Origin: Azotobacter salinestris
GTDB lineage: Bacteria; Pseudomonadota; Gammaproteobacteria; Pseudomonadales; Pseudomonadaceae
Assembly (NCBI RefSeq): GCF_009363155.1
Contig: NZ_CP045303.1
Coordinates: 248,001-312,000 of the forward strand
Direction of reading: 5' to 3'
DNA length: 64,000 nt
Shown here: piece by piece, positions 57,892-64,000 of the stretch
How the letters are laid out: every line of letters begins with the position of its first letter
Numbering within the stretch: position 1 is the stretch's first letter
Program-made: the position numbers and the translations under genes
The notes under the pieces: model-generated
Seen by the model: the letters and a program-made list of their open reading frames with translations, nothing else
What the model was told of the DNA's origin: nothing
The model's database searches: none

Positions 57892-58848
57892 ATGAAAGCA
57901 CTGCAATTTTCCCAAACCGGCGATCTGTCTGCGCTGCGTTACCTCGATCTGCCGACGCCGCTCCCTGCCGCCGGCGAGGTACTGGTGGAGGTCAGAGCCA
58001 GCGGACTGAATCCGAGCGACGTGAAGAACGTGCTCGGACGTTTCCCCTACACCACCCTGCCCCGTATTCCCGGCCGGGACTTTGCCGGCGTCGTGGTGCA
58101 AGGTCCGCAGAATCTGCTGGGCAAAGCTGTATGGGGGACGGGCAAGGAGCTGGGCTTCTATAACGACGGCGCCCACGCCGCCTACGTGAAGCTGCCCGCC
58201 GACGGCGTGGCGCTCAAACCTGCGTCCCTGAGTTTCAGCCAGGCCGCCAGCCTCGGCGTGCCCTATACCACCGCCTGGGATGCCCTGGAGCGTAGCGGCG
58301 TGGGCCGTGGCACGCGGCTGCTGGTGATCGGCGCCGGCGCGGTGGGCCGTGCGGCCCTGGCACTGGCCAGGGTGCGTGGCGCGCACGTGCTGGGCGCGGC
58401 GCGCCGTGAGGAACAGCGGCGGGCTCTGCAGGCCCAGGGTTTTGAAGCGCTGCCGCTGACCACTCCGGAAGCCCTGCCCAGCCAGGTCGAACAGGTGTTC
58501 GAGGGCGGCGCGCAGGTGATCTTCGATACCACCGGCTTTTGGCTCGCCGCCGCGGTCCCGGCCCTGGCGACCTTTGGCCGTATCGCGATTATCGCGGCGC
58601 CGGTCGACGGCCAGGTGCAGTTGCCCGCGCTGGACCTGTATCGCCGTGGCGGCTCGGTGGTGGGCATCAACTCGCTGCTCTACGGCTGCGCCGAATGCGC
58701 ACGGATGCTGGAGCGCTTTGGCCGGCATTTCGACGACGGCACCCTGCCCGCTCCGGATGGATTGGTCGAGTCTCCCCTCGCCGAGGGCTCGGCGCGTTAT
58801 GCCGACGTCCACGAAGGGCACAGCGAGAAGGTGATCCTGATTCCCTGA
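57892..58848 (+). CDS. quinone oxidoreductase-like zinc-free MDR-family enzyme
   Basis: 318 residues of the medium-chain dehydrogenase/reductase superfamily. GroES-like N-terminus (AGEVLVEVRASGLNPSDVKN, IPGRDFAGVVV), then the Rossmann part LLVIGAGAVGRAALALARVR. The zinc ligands of alcohol dehydrogenases are absent. It probably reduces quinones or enones with NADPH. The frame opens at 57823, but ATG 57892 has AAGGAG before it. A stem-loop follows the gene at 58851-58881. It forms the end of the DoxX-pirin set. Confidence 0.9.
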   Translation: MKALQFSQTGDLSALRYLDLPTPLPAAGEVLVEVRASGLNPSDVKNVLGRFPYTTLPRIPGRDFAGVVVQGPQNLLGKAVWGTGKELGFYNDGAHAAYVKLPADGVALKPASLSFSQAASLGVPYTTAWDALERSGVGRGTRLLVIGAGAVGRAALALARVRGAHVLGAARREEQRRALQAQGFEALPLTTPEALPSQVEQVFEGGAQVIFDTTGFWLAAAVPALATFGRIAIIAAPVDGQVQLPALDLYRRGGSVVGINSLLYGCAECARMLERFGRHFDDGTLPAPDGLVESPLAEGSARYADVHEGHSEKVILIP

Positions 58849-58850
58849 GC

Positions 58851-58881
58851 CAGGACCGGTTGGCGTTCGTCGCCGGTCCTG
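58851..58881 (+). terminator. stem-loop after the quinone oxidoreductase gene
   Basis: CAGGACCGG (58851-58859) pairs perfectly with CCGGTCCTG (58873-58881). No run of T follows, so it may be a transcript-stabilising hairpin or a weak terminator. Confidence 0.5.
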
Positions 58882-59311
58882 CGAGGCGCTTCGCGGGCCC
58901 GGCGCAGGCGCTTGCCGACCGGAGCGTAAAGGCCTTGGTCGATGCTGAACGCTGATCGGTTGAATGCCCAGCGCCCGTGCATGCAGGAAGGCGGGGCCGA
59001 TCCCATCGATGTCCTCACCGCTCACACCAGCCACCTTGAACTGTGTCCCTTCCGGCTGACATGCGCTTCACATCAGCAACGCTCGGGAGGCGGCCTGAAC
59101 GATAAAAAGCCCCCGGCCGACAGGCAGCGGCAGCGGGGGCACACAACGGCAGCAGCAACTGGCGTCCTGCCAGTTACAGCGGCGGGGACCCTAACACCCT
59201 TTCGCCGCTTCGTTTATCGCACACCGACCGAGCGGTCGCGCCAGGGGGATGGGCGGTTCGAATGACGAACCTGGATAGAGGGGACGAGCCACTTTCTTCG
59301 GCGCCAAACAA
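58882..59311. other. unassigned region
   Basis: About 430 bp with GC-rich open frames on both strands but no recognisable product. It includes GC-rich inverted stretches (for example gcggcaggggg near 59130) and no clear tRNA. Confidence 0.4.
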
Positions 59312-59340
59312 AAACGGCGAGGGGGTTAGCCTCGCCGTTT
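59312..59340. terminator. rho-independent terminator-like hairpin
   Basis: AAACGGCGAGG (59312-59322) and CCTCGCCGTTT (59330-59340) form a perfect 11-bp stem with a 7-base loop and A/T ends on both sides, so it could terminate transcription from either direction. Confidence 0.7.
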
Positions 59341-59520
59341 CATGTCGTTCAACCGCATCCCTGGGTTCATCATCCTGATGAAGTCGCCGCATCCTGCGGC
59401 GGTCCCCTTGGCCGCCCTCCTTGGTCAGCCTGCGCCGTTCCTTCGGCGTCTTGGTGGGATTCAATCTACGCCGGCAGCCGTTCCGCGCCTATTGGGCGAA
59501 CGCCCGATCTGCTGTAGGCC
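59341..59520. other. leader region with sequence repeated at 47893
   Basis: Contains TACGCCGGCAGCCGTTCCGC and GCCTATTGGG (about 59468-59500), shared with the relic at 47893-47930. No supported gene. Confidence 0.45.
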
Positions 59521-59863
59521 ATGGCTTACAGCACGGGAGCCGGGGCCAACGCCAACGGTCAGCTGCTCGCCGCGATGCAGCAGCACGAGGAAGATACCAA
59601 GCTCAGCGCCGAACTGCGCCGCGACCTGGAAAAGGCGCGCAAGGAAGCCGAGGACGGCCGCGTCCACCTGCAGGCCGCCCGGGCCCGCCTCGACGGCGCC
59701 GCCTGCGAGATCGAGGAGACGCGCAAGCAGGCCCGCGACGAAGTGAAACAGGCCGCCGCCAGCGCCGCCGAGCTTGCGTGGTGAGCTGAAAGCCCTGCAG
59801 CAGGAGATCGCCCGTATCAAGGACGGCAAGACGTCATCCCAGCCACACAAAGGTCGCCACTGA
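59521..59863 (+). pseudogene. small coiled-coil protein, frameshifted near its end
   Basis: The frame [20 protein letters not shown] to EETRKQARDEVKQAAASAAE is a long charged helix, and it stops at 59784. Shifting one base near 59775 gives GELKALQQEIARIKDGKTSS and HKGRH, ending TGA at 59861-59863, which overlaps the ATG of the exonuclease. That overlap strongly suggests the shifted tail is the true C-terminus (about 114 residues in all). Related debris lies at 47893-48128. It resembles plasmid or phage coiled-coil proteins generally; family not recognised. Confidence 0.6.
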
Positions 59864-60468
59864 TGAGCCTCGATCGCCAGGAAGCCTCCGCGGTCGTGTG
59901 CCGCTGGCTCGCCGAGGACGCCCTGTTCCTCGACACCGAAACCACCGGCCTGCACGCCAGCGCGGAGATCGTCGAACTCTCCCTGATCGACAGCCGCGGC
60001 CAGCCGCTGCTCGACACCCTGATCCGCCCCGAGCGACCGATCCCGCCGGCGTTGACCCGCATCCACGGCATCGATAACGCCCTGGTCGCCGACGCTCCGC
60101 GCTGGCCGGAAATTCACGAGCCCCTGCTCGAGTTGCTCAAGGGCCGCCAGGTGGTGATCTACAACGCCGAGTTTGACCTGCGCATGCTCGCCCAGGCTGC
60201 CAGCCAGCACCGGCTGCCCTGGCCTGAGGTGGTCCGCCGCGCCGGCGCCCTGAGCCGCCTGGAGAACGACACCATCGCCCACTGCGCGATGCTCGAGTAC
60301 GCCCGCTTCCACGGTGAGTGGGATCCCCGCCGCCGCCAGTGGAAATGGCAGGGCCTGAGCAAGGCCTGCCAGCAGCAGGGCATCGCGGTCGTCGGCGCGC
60401 ACCGAGCCCTGGCTGACTGCCGGATGACCCTCGGCGTAGTGCGCGTCATGGCAGAATCCGTCGAGTGA
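59863..60468 (+). CDS. DEDDh-type 3-prime to 5-prime exonuclease
   Basis: 201 residues of the DnaQ-like fold. Exo I FLDTETTGL carries D and E, Exo II is YNAEFDLRMLAQ and Exo III HRALADCRMTLGV with the histidine and aspartate; LTRIHGIDNALV is also typical of the polymerase III epsilon group. It degrades single-stranded DNA or RNA ends with two metal ions. It lacks the epsilon C-terminal clamp region, so it is a stand-alone nuclease. Its ATG overlaps the restored stop of the coiled-coil gene. Confidence 0.9.
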   Translation: MSLDRQEASAVVCRWLAEDALFLDTETTGLHASAEIVELSLIDSRGQPLLDTLIRPERPIPPALTRIHGIDNALVADAPRWPEIHEPLLELLKGRQVVIYNAEFDLRMLAQAASQHRLPWPEVVRRAGALSRLENDTIAHCAMLEYARFHGEWDPRRRQWKWQGLSKACQQQGIAVVGAHRALADCRMTLGVVRVMAESVE

Positions 60469-60499
60469 TTTTCCACGCCAGTGACCGGCCATGAGCCTT

Positions 60500-60680
60500 C
60501 GATGAATAGTGAAGGGATTGGCCTGCGCAGCCGCCGGGGCGTAAACGTGAGTATGCAGCCTCCCGGCCAGGATCCTGGATCAGCGTGCTCTTGCCGGTCT
60601 GGCGGGCGCCATTGACCCGCACGACGGGAGGCGCTCCTCGAGCGCCTCAAGGAGAACTGGGCGGATGCTTCGCGGGTATG
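60500..60680 (-). pseudogene. AAA_14/DUF4143 ATPase N-terminal remnant
   Basis: The minus strand reads RVNGARQTGKSTLIQD, the Walker A of the same ATPase family as 52513-53868. Frameshifts surround it and the rest of the gene is gone. The perfect palindrome at 60683-60719 lies just upstream. Confidence 0.55.
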
Positions 60681-60682
60681 GT

Positions 60683-60719
60683 GGTGTAATTTCATCCACT
60701 TGTTGGTTGAAATTACACC
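60683..60719. promoter_or_regulatory. perfect 12-bp inverted repeat (operator-like)
   Basis: GGTGTAATTTCA (60683-60694) and TGAAATTACACC (60708-60719) are exact inverses separated by 13 bases. It is placed like a promoter operator for the ATPase relic on the minus strand; it could also fold as a hairpin. Confidence 0.6.
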
Positions 60720-61016
60720 CTGTAGTGGCTGCTATCGCCAGTCAAGCTTGGCTCTAGGCAGCGAGATCCACGCCATTGTGGACCCGCCCGTGGCGGAGCA
60801 GGCGATCTCAAAACGCTCCGCGGTTAGCGCTCAAGCGAGTACCGGTGTTTTCCTGGCGGCCACTTCCGACACTCAACGTGGTGCGCTGACGATCCTCTCC
60901 TCGAGCCGCTGCTCGCCGGGCAATATGCCTTCCTGCAACGGGATCGGGGTCTGCCTACCGTCCAGATCTCGGTTTTCCTGCACCACACCTTATTCCGGCA
61001 TCGTGCCGCAGATCTC
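60720..61016. other. unassigned region
   Basis: About 300 bp without a supported gene. The plus-strand frame covering it has no recognisable composition or motif. Confidence 0.45.
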
Positions 61017-61313
61017 TCAGACTGCCGTCTCGGATACGTCCTGATTCACGGCATCTTTCAGCCCCTTGCCCGGCTTGAAGCCAGGCAGCTTGGCGGCCGC
61101 AATCTGGAGCGCGGTCCCGGTCTGCGGGTTACGGCCTTCGCGGGCGGCACGCGCCTTCACGGTGAAGGTGCCGAAGCCCACCAGGGATACCTCGTTCCCC
61201 TGTTGCAGGGCCGTGGTAATGCTGGCGGTGAAAGCGTCCAGCGCGCGGGCGGCAGTGGCTTTGGGCAGGTCGGTGGCGGTCGAGATGGCGTCGATGAGCT
61301 CGGCTTTGTTCAT
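61017..61313 (-). CDS. HU-family nucleoid protein
   Basis: A 98-residue HU/IHF-fold protein: [20 protein letters not shown], then [20 protein letters not shown] with the DNA-contacting arm [20 protein letters not shown]. It binds and bends DNA. The frame opens at 61325, but ATG 61313 is the universal HU start. The C-terminal extension [13 protein letters not shown] is a few residues longer than a chromosomal HupB, so it may be an accessory copy carried on an island. Confidence 0.92.
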   Translation of the reverse strand: MNKAELIDAISTATDLPKATAARALDAFTASITTALQQGNEVSLVGFGTFTVKARAAREGRNPQTGTALQIAAAKLPGFKPGKGLKDAVNQDVSETAV

Positions 61314-61364
61314 GGCATGTTCCATAGCGGGGGGATGTGAAGGCCTGAAGAGTAGGCCGTGGGG

Positions 61365-61673
61365 TTATTCGGAGACGTGCCGTACGTCCAGCACGGCCCA
61401 GACTTCCCAGCCCTTCTGGCGCACGAGCTTTTCGGCCTCGAGCTGGGCTTCCAGCGTGCTGAGCGAACGGGACCGGTGCTCGAAGCGAAAGGCGGGTCCG
61501 CCACTGCCCTTGCGAACACTCAGTTCCACCTGGATGTAGGACGGACGCTGTCCGGACCGTTTGGGCGCGGGTTTGGCGGGCGCCAGTCCCAAGGCTTCGC
61601 GCATCTCGGCTTCGAGCAGCTGTTTTGTATCCAAGCGGGCGTATCCGTTACGGCATTCCTTGAAGCCACGCAT
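61365..61673 (-). CDS. hypothetical protein
   Basis: 102 residues, MRGFKECRNGYARLDTKQLL. The middle is basic and flexible (KPAPKRSGQRPS), the end looks folded (FRFEHRSRSLSTLEAQLEAE, KGWEVWAVLDVRHVSE). No family recognised. It lies upstream of the HU gene in the same direction with a 51-bp gap, so the two may share a transcript. Confidence 0.55.
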   Translation of the reverse strand: MRGFKECRNGYARLDTKQLLEAEMREALGLAPAKPAPKRSGQRPSYIQVELSVRKGSGGPAFRFEHRSRSLSTLEAQLEAEKLVRQKGWEVWAVLDVRHVSE

Positions 61674-61709
61674 TATCCCGGAGGTCGCTTCCGGGTGCCA
61701 AGGTGCAGT

Positions 61710-61895
61710 CTAGACAGCCTGAGTCGATTCGCTTTCGCCAAGCCGTTTCTCCTCCAGAGCCGCCAGCGTGGGATCGGACGGCCCGGTCTCCCCCGCGGTA
61801 ACCCTTGACGACCGCAAGCTCCCGCGGCGAAACAGTCGCCCGGGAGAAAGCCGCCGGTGGCCAGCCTGGGGCGAGGGGCTGGCGAAGGGAGCCAC
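61710..61895 (-). CDS. possible small hypothetical protein
   Basis: 61 codons, MAPFASPSPQAGHRRLSPGR to PSDPTLAALEEKRLGESEST. Only the last 25 residues have protein-like composition and there is no clear ribosome site, so this is weak. Included because otherwise 61674-61920 is empty. Confidence 0.25.
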   Translation of the reverse strand: MAPFASPSPQAGHRRLSPGRLFRRGSLRSSRVTAGETGPSDPTLAALEEKRLGESESTQAV

Positions 61896-61920
61896 CTTAT
61901 CGGGGCGGCCCCCTTTGTCC

Positions 61921-62256
61921 TCACAGAGCCAGCGTCTGGCGGGTCACCCACAGAATACCGAGCAGCAGGGCGCACGAAGTGCCAAACGGCCAGCGGTACC
62001 GGGCAATGACCCGCAAGGCCAGGGTCCAGCCGACGGACGCCAGGAGCCCTCCCATCCACAGGGAAAACACCACGACGGCCAGCACACCGGGCGTCAGGCG
62101 TTCGGCCGTGCCATAGGCGGCGGCCTCTCCAGCCGGCAAGCGGTCGAGGTACCACCACTCCCAGACGGCGAATCCGCCCACCAGCAGTAGGGCCACGGGC
62201 AGGAACGAGAACAGGATCAGGCCGATCGCCTCGGCGCGCAGGGGTACTGGGTTCAT
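61921..62256 (-). CDS. small inner-membrane protein
   Basis: 111 residues with three predicted helices: AIGLILFSFLPVALLLVGGF, LTPGVLAVVVFSLWMGGLLA and WPFGTSCALLLGILWVTRQT. AGGAGG lies six bases before ATG 62256, which decides the start (the frame opens at 62379). Family and function unknown. Confidence 0.7.
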   Translation of the reverse strand: MNPVPLRAEAIGLILFSFLPVALLLVGGFAVWEWWYLDRLPAGEAAAYGTAERLTPGVLAVVVFSLWMGGLLASVGWTLALRVIARYRWPFGTSCALLLGILWVTRQTLAL

Positions 62257-62366
62257 GAACAGCCTCCTTGGGTTGAGATGCACCTCCTGGGTAACACCGC
62301 TGCCCGGAAACCCAAGCTCGCCGGCATAGGTTTCTGCGCCAGGTCCTCCCGAGGACGCTGCAAGGG

Positions 62367-62840
62367 TTGCCGCAAGCATCGGTAGGCGGACTACGCCCCC
62401 TGCTTGGGTTTTGCCCCAGGGATGAGAGCCTCAATGAGGAGTGGGGCGTCCACTCCCCAGAAAGACCCGTCAGGAGAAAAGATACGGCAGGCAGTCATGT
62501 ATTGTGCAGACGTTGTAATCGCTGGATGGTGCCACGCGTTATTTACAGCCGTGGTCTCCCAGGCGTTAATGGAGGGAGAATCGGCGGCGGAAAACCCATC
62601 TCCAATTGCTGCCCGTTCTGCCTGTCCGAATACTGGGACGAGCTGGAAGAGCCCAGTCCGCTGCGCGGCAGTCTCTTCATGAAACTGCTGAGCATTCCGC
62701 TGACACTGATCCTGTTCGCGTTGCTGTTCGGCAGCGTGCTCAAACTTTCCATCTGGCTGGACAGTTCGGAAGTTCTGCTCGCAGGAAATATTCTATCAAT
62801 TTATAGCGTGTATCGCTTCGGGCGCTGGTTTGTGAACTGA
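62367..62840 (+). CDS. zinc-ribbon-like protein with C-terminal membrane helix
   Basis: The last 110 residues or so look real: CRRCNRWMVPRVIYSRGLPG and CCPFCLSEYWDELEEP supply two cysteine pairs for one zinc, then LLSIPLTLILFALLFGSVLK and a second hydrophobic stretch. The start is unclear. An ATG at 62496 is in another frame and would read MYC just before the first cysteines, as if two bases were extra near 62505, so a frameshift is possible. Function unknown. Confidence 0.5.
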   Translation: MPQASVGGLRPLLGFCPRDESLNEEWGVHSPERPVRRKDTAGSHVLCRRCNRWMVPRVIYSRGLPGVNGGRIGGGKPISNCCPFCLSEYWDELEEPSPLRGSLFMKLLSIPLTLILFALLFGSVLKLSIWLDSSEVLLAGNILSIYSVYRFGRWFVN

Positions 62841-62910
62841 GCGGGCCTCGGCTAGCCAGCAGCTCGCGCTCTGCTTCGAACGAACACCGGCCGGGAACTA
62901 GTGTGGTGAA

Positions 62911-63640
62911 TCACAAGTTCGCTTCATTATTTATTTGCAAGGCTCGAGCAGCCCTGCCGACAGAGGCCAGGATTTCACCTGCTTCCTTACGCCAGCGGAA
63001 GGGCCTTGGATTCTGGTTGTAGGTCGCCAGGTAATACTCGATGGACTGCTCGAGATCCTTCACGCTGGTATGGGCCTGGCGCTTTATCCACTTCTGGGTG
63101 AGCATCGAGAAAAAGCGCTCCACCAGATTCAGCCATGACGCAGACGTCGGGGTGAAATGCACATGATGACGCGGGTGTGCGACAAGCCAGGCACGCACCT
63201 TGTCGGTCTTGTGCACGGCATAGTTATCCATGATCAGGTGTATGGCCTTGTCGCTCTCGACCGTTTCCTCGATGGCCCTGAGAAACTCCAGGAATTCTGC
63301 GCTGCGGTGACGGCGCTTGAGACGTCCGATCACCTCGCCGGTGGCCACATCCAGGGCGGCAAACAAGGACGTCGTGCCATGGCGCTGATAATCATGGGTA
63401 CGGGTCGCCGGATACCCAGGCTCCAGCGGCAGCCCCGGCTGTGTTCGATTGAGCGCCTGGATCTGGCTTTTCTCATCGACGCACAGTACCAGCGCCTTAT
63501 CCGGCGGATTCAGGTAGAGCCCTACGATATCCTGCACCTTGTCGACAAAGGCGGGATCGGTGGACAGCTTGAAGGTGTGCTCCAGGTGAGGCTTGAGCCC
63601 GAAGGCTCGCCAGATACGCTGTACGCTCGCCGGTGAAATA
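62911..63640 (-). pseudogene. IS630-family transposase, N-terminally truncated
   Basis: The frame runs from [20 protein letters not shown] through D in [21 protein letters not shown] in [20 protein letters not shown] and E in [20 protein letters not shown] to [10 protein letters not shown]. The DDE core is complete but the N-terminal DNA-binding region is missing at 63640, where an SDR fragment begins. The left end is near 62898 (TAGTGTGGTGAATCACAAG). It belongs to a different IS630 group from the other copies in the window. Confidence 0.8.
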
Positions 63641-63827
63641 TGGGTGGGCCGCGGCGCAGAGCCCCGAGGCCATCGGCGAGCAGCGCCGCCGGGGAATTCC
63701 GGCAGGCCGCTTCGGGTCCGCCGACGAGTTAGGCGCCTTCTGCGCCTTTCTCTGCAGCGTCCATGCTGGCTACATGACCGGCCAGAACCTGTTGCTCGAC
63801 GGCGGCCATTATCCCGGCACTTTCTGA
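63641..63827 (+). pseudogene. SDR-family oxidoreductase C-terminal fragment
   Basis: [20 protein letters not shown] and [20 protein letters not shown] then [18 protein letters not shown] form the C-terminal end of a 3-oxoacyl-ACP-reductase-like SDR. The Rossmann and catalytic parts are missing, cut by the IS630 relic. It points toward the SRPBCC gene and may once have been co-transcribed with it. Confidence 0.8.
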
Positions 63828-63903
63828 GCCGAGCCGATATTTGCGGCTGGAGTCCTGTGATCCTCGTCCAAAATCTCGTCCCAAAAGGAACCGAAAATTG
63901 AAA

Positions 63904-64000
63904 ATGATCGAAGTCAGCGTTTCCACGAGCATTGCCTGCCCGGTCGAGCGGGTCTGGTCGCTCCTCGGCGGGTTCGACCTTCTGCCCCGCTGGATCGACT
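63904..64000 (+). CDS. SRPBCC-family protein, N-terminal part (cut by window edge)
   Basis: From ATG 63904 the frame reads [20 protein letters not shown] and [12 protein letters not shown] before the window ends, the usual start of a START/Bet v1-like lipid- or ligand-binding domain. A TTG six bases earlier is an alternative start. It follows the SDR fragment by 76 bp. Function unknown. Confidence 0.7.
   Translation, partial: MIEVSVSTSIACPVERVWSLLGGFDLLPRWID

Noticed and set aside
59174-59464. 96-codon minus-strand open frame (MNPTKTPKERRRLTKEGG)
   Set aside because: It spans the terminator-like hairpin at 59312-59340 and has no recognisable family; could be real but not supportable.
60700-61044. 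114-codon plus-strand open frame
   Set aside because: Begins inside the palindrome at 60708, shows no protein-like features and overlaps the HU gene end.

Overview
The window is about 64 kb of high-GC gammaproteobacterial DNA, very probably from Pseudomonadaceae and most likely Azotobacter. An OprD-type porin, TonB/ExbB/ExbD and LysR/LacI regulators fit Pseudomonadaceae. Two genes (22401-25097 and the relic 28540-29301) carry C-terminal modules that look like the R-modules of Azotobacter AlgE mannuronan epimerases. No rRNA, convincing tRNA, CRISPR array, replication or partition gene was seen, so chromosome versus plasmid cannot be decided.

Metabolic blocks. 1-3942: alpha/beta hydrolase, two isochorismatase-fold hydrolases, an aldo/keto reductase and an Old Yellow Enzyme. 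4403-8590: a minus-strand set (royal-jelly/SMP-30-like secreted protein, quinol monooxygenase-like protein, SDR, DJ-1/PfpI protein) divergent from a LysR regulator. 13934-19917: a Tat-targeted cupin, an OprD porin and a three-gene membrane dehydrogenase (triheme cytochrome c, GMC flavoprotein, Tat-targeted small subunit). 22401-26432: a large calcium-binding repeat protein and an MBL-fold hydrolase. 29476-38496: ExbD, ExbB, TonB, a sulfonate-type binding protein, an aldo/keto reductase, a flavin monooxygenase, a TonB-dependent receptor and a divergent LacI regulator; this reads as an organosulfur (or similar) uptake and oxidation locus without its own ABC permease. 56586-58848: DoxX, pirin and a quinone-oxidoreductase-like enzyme. 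59521-62840: exonuclease, HU and small membrane or hypothetical proteins.

Mobile and conflict blocks. 8626-13748, 27379-28429, 38559-46664, 51716-52075, 54430-56510 and 62911-63640 are built from insertion sequences, several nested: IS110 next to IS66 pieces, IS5 truncating a group II intron that sits in a tnpB, IS630 inside IS630, and a tnpB element splitting relE. A 262-bp element with 38-bp Tn3-type inverted repeats truncates a tyrosine recombinase, and two more pieces of that recombinase lie downstream. Six toxin-antitoxin loci occur (hicAB, higBA, vapBC, hipA, an HTH/PIN pair, relBE); four of the toxins are broken by frameshift, truncation or insertion, while the recognisable antitoxins still read through. 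A TOTE-type primase-helicase with a small partner and a RhuM-like relic (48608-51966) is bracketed by a 113-bp direct repeat.

Overall the window alternates conserved metabolic operons with heavily eroded accessory islands. Frameshifts and truncations were judged from the given sequence, so any single-base event could also be a sequencing error.
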